Assembly: GCA_019925795.1 (NCBI GenBank)
Contig: CM034312.1
Location: 26,997,914-27,061,913, forward strand
Direction of reading: 5' to 3'
DNA from: Dendrobium chrysotoxum
Taxonomy: Eukaryota; Streptophyta; Magnoliopsida; Asparagales; Orchidaceae
Length of the DNA: 64,000 nt
The notes beneath the pieces were generated by a model that was not told the origin of the DNA, did no database searches, and worked only from the letters and a program-made list of their open reading frames with translations. Each line of letters opens with the position of its first letter. Position 1 is the stretch's first letter. Below, in pieces: positions 30,949 through 42,064 of this stretch. The position numbers and the translations under genes are program-made.

Positions 30949-32915
30949 TGAAAGTACGAGATGCGCCAAGAGGGGGGGTGAATTGGTATTTTTAAAAATT
31001 TAACCCTACACAAGAGTTCTGATTTTTTTGTATTTTCAAAACATAATTTAACGACTAACGTGCGGAAGCAAATACAACGTTCACAACTACAAAATTGACA
31101 GTTCAATTTTGGATTTTACACTACAATATTTAAATACCGATTTTTCACCAAGCAATTAAAACGCACAAATTTAAAGCATGAAAAGTAAAGTACGGTAAAC
31201 AGGAAAAAACACACCAGAGATTTTTATAGTGGTTCGGTCACTTGACCTACGTCCACTCCCCGGAGTCCTCTACTCCGGGATTTGCACTAATAAAAGTTGA
31301 CTCTCCTTTTGCCCCCACAGCAAGGCGGAGAAGCCTTTACAATACTCACTTTCACTTCCCTCGGTGTGGCGGAATACCAAACGCTATGTCACCCTCCTGG
31401 TGACGGCAGCGGACCTTCTCCTTTTTCTCCCTCCTGGAGATGGCAGAGTACCTTGGCGATGTTGATCTTGAAGTGACTCTTCCCTCGAGAACGTTCTTGA
31501 AGCTTCCAAAGCCACAAGAGGAGCAAAGCATGCAGCTAGCTTGGAGCCACCGTGTGATCCCCTCACACTACTTCTCCCTCACGCTCAAGCTCACCTTCAC
31601 CTTCCTCTCTCAAGCCCTAGATCTCTCCAAAAACTTCTCTCTACGAATCCCCTTCTTCCTCTAAGCCTCTCACACCAAAGGATTGATCAACAACTCCTTT
31701 AGAAAAATAATAAGTTGTTTTTTATATCAGGCTTCAGAAAACCCTAAAAATTTCAACTTTTGCGTTTCTGTTCGTACAGTACGATTTATAATCGTACAGT
31801 ACGATCAGTTCAATTACAGCTCTGTCCAGTACGAGAACAGACGAACAGGTATTGAATTTTATCCATATCGTACAGTACGATATGTATATCGTACAGTACG
31901 ATACTATTGATTCGTACTGTTCGTACGGGACGAACTGTGGGACGAACCTCGGGATGAAAGAACTCGTCTCTGTCAGTCGTCCAGCACTCATTGAATCGTA
32001 CAGTATGAATAGTGTTTTTCATGATATCGTCCTATACGATAGGAATATCGTCCAGTACGATCAGTTCAAAATTTCTTGGGATCGTCTGGTACGATCGCTG
32101 GGACGAAGAAAATCGTCTCTATCAATCGTCCAGCACTCCACCAGTCGTACAATACGATCAGTTCATTTCTTGATATCGTCCTGTACGATACGAATATCGT
32201 CCAGGACGAACAGAACATAAAACCTTGGTTTCGTCTGGTACGATCTCTGGGACGAATGAAATTGTCTCTGTCAGTCGTACAGTATGATATACGATCGTAC
32301 AGTACGATCGACATATTAATTAGAAACCAACATTTATTTCCTGATTAGGGAGATAATTTTGGCAAGTTTTAATTAATCGTACAGTACGAATAGGATCGTA
32401 CAGTACGATCAGTTCAGAAAATCAAATTTGAAAACTTACTAAACTTATTCTGGCGACTAGGGTTTCACAATTACATATTATCGTACAGTACGATATGGAT
32501 CGTACAGTACGATAAGTTTGTAAACATAAACATTAGAAAATTAGCCGTTAGCCTGAGTATTTTAATTAATCGTACAGTACGATCCATGATCGTACAGTAC
32601 GATGTGTTTAAAAAAAATAATCATTTTAAAAGAAAAAATCTCCCCCTGTGTGTGTGCATTGTTGCTCCTTTCACATGCATGCTTCTGTGGCAGACTCAAA
32701 AAGAAAAATTAAAGAAATAAAAATTACAGACTCTTCAACATCCTATTCTACCCAATTTGAGTCTCCAGCAATCTTTAGCAGTGTGCATCTGACCTGAAAT
32801 GTTAGTCCTCATATACAAAGATTAAACATTTGTAATCAAACGGAAGTCTATATGTACTCAGAAAGTATTAGTTGTCACTATCAAAATTAAGTGCTCGGGA
32901 TCCTGGATTTCAACA
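30949..32915 (-). repeat. 3' LTR of the Sirevirus
   Basis: Minus strand starts TGTTGAAATCC and ends GTACTTTCA. U3 holds six pairs of ATCGTACAGTACGAT-type palindromes (pair starts 31771/31791, 31867/31888, 32274/32294, 32376/32395, 32480/32499, 32569/32589). A TATA-like TATAAAAA lies at 31228-31221 on the minus strand. Confidence 0.93.
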
Positions 32916-33128
32916 ATCTCCCCCTTTTTGATGGTGTCAAATAATATTTTCTGACGGATAGATGTTCTACACAAATATATATATATATTTTTTTTCTTGT
33001 TTTTTTTTAATTATAACAAAAATAAAACAACAAGAAAAAAACAAACGAAGTGATAACATAAATAACCAAAAACATTTAATAATAAGTAAAAACATAATAC
33101 AGAACACACAGAAAAGTCTCCCCCTTTT
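32916..33128 (-). promoter_or_regulatory. Polypurine tracts (two copies)
   Basis: Minus strand AAAAAGGGGGAGAT directly before the 3' LTR (32929-32916), and a second AAAAGGGGGAGA about 200 bp upstream (33128-33117). A related GGGGGAGAT occurs inside both LTRs (32639-32647 and about 41641). Repeated tracts are a reported Sirevirus hallmark. Confidence 0.8.
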
Positions 33129-33322
33129 GACAACACCAAAAAGGGAAGAAAAAAGAAAAAATAAGTACACTGATAACAAGCAGAAAATAGAAACAACTAC
33201 AACAATCTAAAAATCTGGATCCTGATCCGGAGGTGGTGGTGGAGGGTCGGGAAACAGCTGGTGGTACTGATGAAGGGAGGCGAACTGGTGATCGATCGAT
33301 TGGAAGCGCTCCCTAAACCATT

Positions 33323-34303
33323 TCATATCCGTGTCATGCTCCTGATGCTGCTGAGTAATGTGAGCATCCGACCGAGTCTCCAGTCGTCGTGAGGGTAGTC
33401 GGGAGGTGCAAGGCCAGGTGGTTGGATTGGTGGTGGCGGAGGTGCGTCAGCAGGAGCAGCAGCCTCCTCGTCATCAAACTCGGGATCGGCGGGAGCGACC
33501 CCCCGATGGAACAGGATACGAAAGGAGGCATCCGAGTAGAAGATAGGAAGGTGATCAGGAGGGAGCGGATAATGAAGCTGGTATTTTGCATCTAGAATGT
33601 AGCCTATGACATGCCCTAAGGTCAGGTTCAATTTACGACAGGCACCGGGATAGCGGAAGGCAGACAAGGTATGAATGTAGTCGAATACCATTTGGGCTTC
33701 ATTAAATTTTATGCCCGACATAATGAGATAGGTGACGACAGACAGTAGGGGAGTGATATGGATGCGATCTCCAGCCTTAGGTATAATAGATGTGCGTAGG
33801 ACATGCTGGATAACGCGGGCATTTTGATTTAACGTTTGGACCAGTGGTAGGTGTTGATTTGAGGGGACACCTCTAAGGGTCATATTTACGGACGTCCAAT
33901 CATAGTCGTGGGAGATCATGGATTGGGGATGAGGGCCGTCAGTGGACAGCCCGATGTGCTCAGCAATGTCGTTGACGGTGATAACGACATTCTGTTTACA
34001 GACATAGGATGTGAAGGTAGTGTTTTCAAGGTTGACTCGGATGTTTGTAAAAAACTCAAACAATAGTTCAGAGTGGAATGGAAAAGCAAGAGTCAGAAGG
34101 AATTGAAGGCTAGTCGAGGCGAATAGATTCATCACCTCAAAATTTAGGGCGGCCTGATTGAGCATGCGGGAGGGAGTGAACTTTGCCTCCTTGATTTTGA
34201 TATACGCTTTCTCATCCGCAGCGGAGAGAAAATGATCGTCGAAGCGCCGAGAGGAGGAAGAGCTCCCGACAATCATACGACCGCGCTTACTGGACCCAGA
34301 CAT
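33323..34303 (-). CDS. Sirevirus third ORF (plant transposon-protein-like), downstream of pol
   Basis: 326 codons, sense orientation, between pol and the 3' LTR, the place of the env-like ORF in some Sireviruses. I see no signal peptide or membrane segment, so an envelope role is not supported. The N-terminus is Ser/Arg-rich with KRGR; residues about 35-250 resemble the domain annotated in plants as putative plant transposon protein (ELLFEFFTNIRV, VITVNDIAEHIGLS, LLSVVTYLIMSG); residues about 275-300 are Asp/Ala/Pro-rich. Near 33390-33400 (within PHDD) the reading appears frameshifted: the alternative frame runs on 60 codons to TAG at 33207-33209, with a plausible tail (ETRSDAHITQQHQEH, PDPPPPPP). 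Function unknown. Confidence 0.75.
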   Translation of the reverse strand: MSGSSKRGRMIVGSSSSSRRFDDHFLSAADEKAYIKIKEAKFTPSRMLNQAALNFEVMNLFASTSLQFLLTLAFPFHSELLFEFFTNIRVNLENTTFTSYVCKQNVVITVNDIAEHIGLSTDGPHPQSMISHDYDWTSVNMTLRGVPSNQHLPLVQTLNQNARVIQHVLRTSIIPKAGDRIHITPLLSVVTYLIMSGIKFNEAQMVFDYIHTLSAFRYPGACRKLNLTLGHVIGYILDAKYQLHYPLPPDHLPIFYSDASFRILFHRGVAPADPEFDDEEAAAPADAPPPPPIQPPGLAPPDYPHDDWRLGRMLTLLSSIRSMTRI

Positions 34304-34380
34304 TTTGGAAAAGAGGATTGGATGAATGAGGAAATTCAGAGGGATTGAAGGTGAGGAGAAATGGCTAAGAATCCCTCTCG

Positions 34381-34387
34381 TTTTATA
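34381..34387 (-). promoter_or_regulatory. TATA box of a putative internal promoter for the third ORF
   Basis: TATAAAA on the minus strand, 78 bp upstream of the ATG at 34303. It is followed by a C/T-rich leader ending TCCAAAATG. A start site about 30 bp downstream would give a 5' UTR near 45-50 nt. The palindrome cluster begins 14 bp upstream of the TATA box. Confidence 0.55.
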
Positions 34388-34400
34388 GAATTTGGGGGAT

Positions 34401-34857
34401 ATCGTACAGTACGATCGAGAATCGTACAGTACGATATGCGCAATAATGTCGTCTGGACGACTTTTCAGAAAAGTGAGTCAAATCGTACAGTACGATCAAT
34501 ATCGTACTGTACGAACGTGAGTGTAAGGCGTTCGTCCCAACGAGTCTTCTGAATGACTTTTGACCAAAAGTGTTCGTACAGTACGAACAGGTGTTCGTAC
34601 AGTACGATGGGCAATAATTTTCGTACCGGCCGATTTAAATTCGTCCTAATCCGTTTGCCACGTGGATCGTACCGTACGATCGGGATGTTCGTACAGTATG
34701 ATGACCAATAATTACTATCGTACAGTACGAGTGGTGAATCGTACAGTACGATGTGTATAAGACATGAAAGATCTGGACCGTGAATGGAAATGGACGGCTG
34801 AGATTTGAGTGATTGGAACCTGATCGTACAGTACGATAGTGTATCATACAGTACGAT
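34401..34857. promoter_or_regulatory. Six paired 15-bp palindromes upstream of the third ORF
   Basis: Variants of ATCGTACAGTACGAT in pairs with starts at 34401/34421, 34482/34501, 34573/34594, 34666/34688, 34717/34738 and 34823/34843. Within-pair spacing is 19-22 bp; pairs are separated by irregular distances. The same motif and pairing occur in the U3 of both LTRs. The core contains two GTAC boxes, the core bound by plant SBP-box factors (a suggestion only). Confidence 0.85.
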
Positions 34858-34996
34858 TGTCAGAGAAGATCAAGGTTTGTGAGCAACATGGGAAGAGGAT
34901 CAGGAATCCAATTTTTTGTTTGGTTTTTTTTTTTTTTTGGTTTTAACAACAAAAACAAATCAACCACAAAATTTTTTTTTTTTTTGTTTTGTTACA
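34858..34996. other. T-rich spacer below the pol stop
   Basis: Two runs of 12-16 T on the plus strand (34923-34939 and 34973-34985), i.e. A-runs just after the pol stop on the coding strand. No further signal. Confidence 0.6.
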
Positions 34997-37900
34997 TTAG
35001 GCGTGAATGTCTATGACACCTAATTTGATTCGTAGAGTGCTAAATGTGTCATAGCCTAATGGTTTTGTGAAAATGTCCGCCAATTGATCTTCAGTAGCAA
35101 CGTGGTGCAGTTCAATATCGCCTTTGGCTACATGATCTCTAATGAAATGATGTCTAATGTCTATATGTTTGGTTCGTGAGTGTTGAATTGGATTTTTGGA
35201 TATGCAAATTGCGCTAGTGTTGTCACACATGATCGGAATCATTCCTACAGGTAGTCCTAGATCTACAAGCTGTTGTTTTAACCACAACACTTGTGCAACA
35301 CAGCTACCTACCGCTATATATTCCGCTTCGGCGGTGGATAGGGCTACTGAATTTTGCTTCCTACTGGACCATGAAACTAATGATTGTCCAATGAATTGAC
35401 AAGTGCCAGAAGTGCTTTTTCTATCTACCTTACAACCTGCAAAGTCTGAATCGGAGTATCCTAAGATTTCAAAAGATGTGCTGTGTCTAGGATACCAAAT
35501 TCCTAAGTTCGGGGTGCCTAGAAGATATCTAAGAATTCTTTTGACAGCAGTCATGTGAGATTCTTTCGGGTCAGCTTGAAAACGGGCACAGAGGCACACA
35601 CTAAACATTATGTCTGGTCTACTGGTAGTCAGATAGAGAAGCGATCCAATTATTCCCCTATATCTCTTTTGATCTACAGACTTCCCACTGGGATCTTTAT
35701 CCAATTGAATATTAGAGCTCATGGGTGTAGTCATAGCCTTAGCATTATCCATTTCATATTTTTTCAAAATATCGTTGACGTACTTAGACTGGCTAAGAAA
35801 TGTTCCACCTTCCGTTTGTTTTACACTAAATCCAAGGAAGTAACTAAGTTCACCCATCATGCTCATTTCAAACTCGTCGCTCATTGTTTTTGAAAATTCA
35901 TTACATAGGTTTTTCTCCGTCGATCCGAACAATATGTCATCTACATAAATCTGAACAATGAGTACTTCAACTCCTACCTTCTTCAAAAATAAGGTGGTGT
36001 CCACACTACCCTTTACAAAGCCTCTATCTAGTAGGAACGTACTAAGTCTTTTATACCAGGCTCTAGGTGCTTGTTTTAACCCGTACAGTGCCTTTTTCAG
36101 TTTGAACACGTGGTTTGGAAATTGTGAGTTTTCAAACCCCGGAGGTTGCTCCACATACACATCTTCCTTGATTACTCCATTCAGGAAGGCACTCTTTACA
36201 TCCATTTGATACAGCTTAAAATCCCTAAAATAAGCAAAAGCTAACAGTACCCTGATGGCTTCTAGTCTAGCTACCGGAGCAAAGGTTTCTTCAAAATCTA
36301 TTCCTTCAATTTGGTTATAACCCTTCGCTACTAGCCTAGCCTTATTTCTTACTACTATTCCTGAGTCATTCATCTTATTTTTAAAGACCCACTTAGTTCC
36401 AACCACACTTTGCTCTTTAGGCCTTTTGACTAACTCCCATACATCATTCCTAACGAATTGGTTCAACTCTTCTTGCATTGCTAGGATCCAAAACTCATCT
36501 CCTAAGGCTTGATCTACACTCGTGGGTTCAATCATAGATATAAATGCAGAATGGCTAACCTCTTTCCTAAGTCCATGCCTAGTTTTTACCCCTTCTGATG
36601 GGTCTCCTAAGATCAGCTCTCTAGGATGACTAGAAGAAAATTTCCAATCTTTAGGCAGATGTTCCTGAGGTTCCGCTCTAGTCTCTATGGTAATGGTTTC
36701 TACTCCCCGTATAACCTCAACTTCTTCTTCTTCATGATTAGGTTCAGATGTCTTATTGGATTCATCAAATACTACATGAGTGGACTCTTCTACTACTAGG
36801 GTTCTCTTATTGAATATTCTATAAGCTTTACCTACAGATGAGTAGCCTAGGAAAACCCCTTCATCAGATTTAGGATCGAACTTTCCTAAGGGTGACTTGC
36901 CATTGATTAGGATGAAGCATTTGCACCTGAAAACGTGTAAGTGGGAAAGATTGGGTGTCCTACCCTTAAGCAACTCATAGGGTGTCTTATTAAGTTTGGA
37001 TCTAACATTTACCCTGTTTAATACATAGCATGCGGTATTTACTGCTTCTGCCCAAAAGTATCTAGGGAGAGTGTATTCAGCTAACATAGCCCTAGCAGCT
37101 TCAATTAACGTTCTATTCTTTCTTTCTGCTATTCCATTTTGCTGAGGAGTTCTAGGGGCAGATAAATTATGTTCTATTCCAACCTCTTTACAAAATGATT
37201 CAAACTTATCATTCTCAAATTCCCCACCGTGATCACTATGAATTGTTGAAATTACACATCCTAATTTCCTTTGAATCCAAGTGGAGAAAACTCTAAATTC
37301 TTCAAATGACTCATTCTTATGAGCTAGGAATTTCACCCAAGTAAACCTAGAGTAGTCATCTACTATTACAAACCCATACAACTTCCCTCCTAGGCTGGCT
37401 GTACTAACAGGTCCGAACAGGTCCATGTAGAGAGTTTCTAGTGGCCTAGTGGTGCTGATATCCTTGATTGCATGAAATGAAGATTTAACTTATTTTCCTA
37501 ATTGGCAAGCATCACAAAGATGGTCCTTAGTAAAGTCTAACTTTGGTATGCCTCTAACTAAGTCTTTCTGAGTGATGTTCCTAAGTGTTTTCATACTAGC
37601 ATGGTATAGTCTCCTATGCCATAGCCAAGAGTCATCTGCTATTATTTTCAGACACAAGGAATTTGAGATTTCAATGCAGTTCAAGTCTAACATGTAAACA
37701 TTGTTTATACGTTTTCCTTCTAACACAAGTGAATCATTTAAGCTAATCATGCATTTGTTAGACAAAAATTTTATATCAAAACCCTTGTCACATAGTTGAC
37801 TTATACTTAAAAGATTGTGCTTTAAACCATCCACTAAAAGTACATTCTCAATAATTAAATTTTTAGTATTTCCAATGTTACCTGAGCCCACCACTTTTCT

Positions 37901-39871
37901 GGTGGTGTTGTCTCCCAAAGTTACCTTGCCTCCTGACCTGGCCTCCAGTGTCACGAACTGCTTCATGTCTCCAGTCATGTGTCTTGAGCAGCCACTGTCC
38001 AGGTACCACATGCTCTCACTAGGTCTTTTGTGAGAGCATCCCTACAATGTCAATCATGGATTAGCTTTGGGAACCCAAGTGAGTTTGGGTTCCACCTCAC
38101 ACTTATATGAATGAAATGTATGCATGTTATGCTGTGATGATTGTGATTTTGGTCTCCACACTAGATGTGTCCTATAGTGAATTGAGCACGTGCGAGCTAT
38201 ATGACCTAGCATGCCACAAGAATAACATCTAACACCTGGAAATGGGTTCACTAATCTACGAGGGTGGTAGTGCCTATTTCTGGGTTTGGATGATGCATGC
38301 CGTGCTGGTTTTGAATGAGATGATTCACATGGTGGAGGCTGAAAGAATTCAGCAAACGTGGGAGGTTTTTTATTATTCTCGTATGCATGAAGTTTTTCAT
38401 TTAAGAATTTGTTCTCTTGGTTAAGACTAGCATATTCGAATCTCAATGCATGCTCACTACTACTAAGTTCCCCTGATAGTTCTTCTAGTTCCTTAAATGC
38501 ATTATCTAATTCAACATGCGATGATTTCAAGGTTTCATGTGCAGTGGTTAACTCAATATGCTTCTTGTTTAATGCATCGTATTCATCAAGCAATGACATA
38601 TGATCTCTATCTAAGTCAGAAAAGTTTTTTACTACACTAGCATGTTCCTTTTGTAAAGTACTAAACTCAGTATTAAGGCTAGCATGCTTTTTCTTCAATT
38701 TTCTATACGAGTCATGGATTTTTTCAGAAATAACAAGCAGTTCATCGTAAGACAGTTGACATACCTCATCTTGATCTGATTGATCAAGATTATCATTAGT
38801 CATAAGACACAGATTTGTTACCTCCTCCTCTGCTTCTTCTTCCGATGAGTCTGAGGCAGAGTCGGCCCAAAAAGCTTTCTGAGTCTTAAACTTGCCCTTC
38901 TTGAACTTAGATCTTTCCTCACCCTTCTCCTTGGTTTGATGAGTTTTGATGTTGGGGCAATCAGCTCGGAGATGACCGGGTTTCCTGCACTCAAAGCAAA
39001 TTGTTTCAGATGCAACCTTAGTATACTTTGAGTTCTTACCTTTGTTCCAATTGCTTTGATGATGGCGCTGCTTTCTTTTCAGAAAATTTTTGAACTGACG
39101 AGTCATCAAAGCTATGTCGTCATCTTCCTCCGCTGCTGAGCTGTCACTTTCAGAATTGTTTGCTTTTAAAGCCACTGCTCGCTCCTTTTTCTTTTCACCT
39201 GCATCACTTTGTCGTTGACTCACTCCTTGCTCGTAGGCGATGAGTGACCCAAGCAAATTATCAATAGAATAAACATTTAGGTCTTTTGACTCAGTTATTG
39301 CAGTGATTTTAGCATCGTATGAGCTAGGCAAACATCACAGTATTTTGTTTACTTTTTCTGAGTTAGACAACTCTCTTCCTAAAGCATGTAGTGATGTTAC
39401 AATCTGGGTGAATCGAGTGTACATGTCAGTTATAGTTTCACTAGGTTTCATGTGGAATAGTTCGTAATCATGTAACAGTATGTTCAACCTAGATTGTTTG
39501 ACCTCACTAGTTCCTTCGTACGTGATACACAGTTTGTCCCAAATTTGTTTACCAGTAGTACACGTTGATACTCGCATATAGTCTTCTGATTTTAATGCGC
39601 AAAAGAAACAGTTTAGACATTTAGCATTCAGTTGTGCCAATTCTCTATCCTCAATGCTCCATTCATTAAATAACAGTTCAGTTTTCACTCCATTCAACAT
39701 ACGAAACGGTGCAGAATAACCTTCTTGGACTAACATCCACATGCGATAGTCTAAAGACTGTAAAAATGTAGACATGCGTATTTTCTAAAAATCAAACGGT
39801 ATGTTGTCAAACAAAGGTGGACGAGTTATGGAATAACCCTCCGTAGTGTTACGGTTACCAAATTGAGCCAT
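34997..39871 (-). pseudogene. Sirevirus gag-pol polyprotein, one frame with five stops
   Basis: Start ATG 39871, 37 bp after the primer site. 1,625 codons in one frame. Domains by residue: gag 1-600 with knuckles near 291 (CFECRKPGHLRADC) and 551 (CYSCGMLGHIARTC) and a coiled-coil stretch between; protease DSGCSRH near 624; integrase zinc region (HRRLYHAS, CDACQLGK) and D,D-35-E core (MDLFG, SDHGGEFE, PQQNGIAERKN); RT with intact YVDD at 1309-1312; RNase H with STAEAEY. Stops: TAG 39785-39787 (Trp position), TGA 39335-39337 (Arg position), TGA 38054-38056 and TAG 38042-38044 at the gag/pol border, TAA 37490-37492. No frameshift seen. This copy cannot make full-length pol without readthrough. 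Confidence 0.93.
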
Positions 39872-39908
39872 GGATCTTATGTTTCTAGGTTTTCTAAAAC
39901 ACTATTTT

Positions 39909-39928
39909 GAAACCCCGCTCTGATACCA
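39909..39928 (-). promoter_or_regulatory. Primer-binding site, tRNA-iMet type
   Basis: Minus strand TGGTATCAGAGCGGGGTTTC, two bases after the 5' LTR end. This is the standard copia primer site. Confidence 0.95.
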
Positions 39929-39930
39929 CT

Positions 39931-41918
39931 TGAAAGTACGAGATGCGCCAAGAGGGGGGGTGAATTGGTATTTTTAAAAATTTAACCCTACACAAGAGTT
40001 CTGATTTTTTTGTATTTTCAAAACATAATTTAACGACTAACGTGCGGAAGCAAATACAACGTTCACAACTACGAAATTGACAGTTCAATTTTGGATTTTT
40101 CACTACAATATTTAAATACTGATTTTTCACCAAGCAATTAAAACGCACAAATTTAAAGCATGAAAAGTAAAGTACAGTAAACAGGAAAAAACACACCAGA
40201 GATTTTTATAGTGGTTCGGTCACTTGACCTACGTCCACTCCCCGGAGTCCTCTACTCCGGGATTTGCACTAATAAAAGTTGACTCTCCTTTTGCCCCCAC
40301 AGCAAGGCGGAGAAGCCTTTACAATACTCACTTTCACTTTCCTCGGTGTGGCGGAATACCAAACGCTATGTCACCCTCCTGGTGACGGCAGCGGACCTTC
40401 TCCTTTTTCTCCCTCCTGGAGATGGCAGAGTACCTTGGCGATGTTGATCTTGAAGTGACTCTTCCCTCGAGAACGTTCTTGAAGCTTCCAAAGCCACAAG
40501 AGGAGTAAAGCATGCAGCTAGCTTGGAGCCACCGTGTGATCCCCTCACACTACTTCTCCCTCACGCTCAAGCTCACCTTCACCTTCCTCTCTCAAGCCCT
40601 AGATCTCTCCAAAAACTTCTCTCTACGAATCCCCTTCTTCCTCTAAGCCTCTCACACCAAAGGATTGATCAACAACTCCTTTAGAAAAATAATAAGTTGT
40701 TTTTTATATCAGGCTTCAGAAAACCCTAAAAATTTCAACTTTTGCGTTTCTGTTCGTACAGTACGATTTATAATCGTACAGTACGATCAGTTCAATTACA
40801 GCTCCGTCCAGTACGAGAACAGACGAACATGTATCAAATTTTATCCATATCGTACAGTATGATATGTATATCGTACAGTACGATACTATTGATTCGTACT
40901 GTTCGTACGGGAAGAACTGTGGGACGAACCTCGGGACGAAAGAACTCGTCTCTGTCAGTCGTCCAGCACTCATTGAATCGTACAGTACGAATAGTGTTTT
41001 TCATGATATCATCCTGTATGCTAGGAATATCGTCCAGTACGATCAGTTCAAAATTTCTTGGGATCGTCTGGTACGATCGCTGGGACGAAGAAAATCGTCT
41101 CTGTCAATCGTCCAGCACTCCACCAGTCGTACAGTACGATCAGTTCATTTCTTGATATCGTCCTGTACGATACGAATATCGTCCAGGACGAACAGAACAT
41201 AAAACCTTGGTTTCGTCTGGTACGATCTCTGGGACGAATGAAATCGTCTCTGTCAGTCGTACAGTACGATATACGATCGTACAGTACGATCGACATATTA
41301 ATTAGAAACCAACGTTTATTTCCTGATTAGGGAGATAATTTTGGCAAGTTTTAATTAATCGTACAGTACGAATAGGATCGTACAGTACGATCAGTCCAGA
41401 AAATCAAATTTGAAAACTTACCAAACTTATTCTGGCGGCTAGGGTTTCACAATTACATATTATCGTACAGTACGATATGGATCGTACAGTACGATAAGTT
41501 TGTAAACATAAACATTAGAAAATTAGCCGTTAGCCTGAGTATTTTAATTAATCGTACAGTACGATCCATGATCGTACAGTACGATCCATGATCGTACAGT
41601 ACGATGTGTTTAAAAAAAAATAATCATTTTAAAAGAAAAAATCTCCCCCTGTGTGTGTGCATTGTTGCTCCTTTCACATGCATGCGTCTGTGGCAGACTC
41701 AAAAAGAAAAATTAAAGAAATAAAAATTACAGACTCTTCAACATCCTATTCTACCCAATTTGAGTCTCCAGCAATCTTTAGCAGTGTGCATCTGACCTGA
41801 AATGTTAGTCCTCATATACAAAGATTAAACATTTGTAATCAAACGGAAGTCTATATATACTCAGAAAGTATTAGTTATCACTATCAAAATTAAGTGCTCG
41901 GGATCCTGGATTTCAACA
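39931..41918 (-). repeat. 5' LTR of the Sirevirus
   Basis: Near-identical to 30949-32915. It is longer mainly because one ATCGTACAGTACGATCCATG-like unit near 41580 is tandemly duplicated, giving three palindromes in a row. U3 palindromes lie at about 40752-41606. TATA-like TATAAAAA is at 40210-40203 on the minus strand, leaving about 270 bp of R-U5. Confidence 0.93.
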
Positions 41919-42064
41919 TAATCAACCCACAATTATAATCCAAAGATAGCATATCTAAGATTCAATTAAAATCCATAATAAGCATAACCAAATTTTTAAA
42001 CAAAAAGTTCATCAAACCAAATAAACTCTACAATAAACATAAGATATAAACTCAATATATTTGG

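Larger units (their letters stand above)
30949..41918 (-). mobile_element. Sirevirus-type Ty1/copia retrotransposon, complete, TSD TAATC
   Basis: 10,970 bp, flanked by TAATC (30944-30948 and 41919-41923), with TG...CA LTRs of 1,967 and 1,988 bp. Order on the minus strand: LTR, tRNA-iMet primer site, gag-pol, palindrome-rich spacer, third ORF, repeated polypurine tracts, LTR. By eye the LTRs differ at roughly 25-30 positions (about 1.4%), so insertion is recent. Sirevirus features: two gag knuckles, long gag, gag and pol in one frame separated by stop codons, extra ORF after pol, multiple polypurine tracts and palindrome clusters. Confidence 0.93.

Noticed and set aside
31734..32348. Several overlapping open frames with repeated VLYD, IVQYD or RTVR peptides (and the same at 40716-41330)
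   Set aside because: These are translations of the palindromic ATCGTACAGTACGAT repeats in the LTR, readable on both strands because the motif is self-complementary.
33323..34303. Envelope gene
   Set aside because: Position fits the env-like ORF of some Sireviruses, but no signal peptide, transmembrane segment or cleavage site can be seen.
34401..34857. Regularly repeated short motif, considered as a CRISPR-like array
   Set aside because: Repeats are 15 bp with 4-7-bp gaps inside pairs and irregular gaps between them, no spacers of constant length, no cas genes, and the context is a plant retrotransposon.
39909..39928. tRNA-like sequence
   Set aside because: It is the complement of a tRNA-iMet 3' end, i.e. 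a primer-binding site; there is no cloverleaf.
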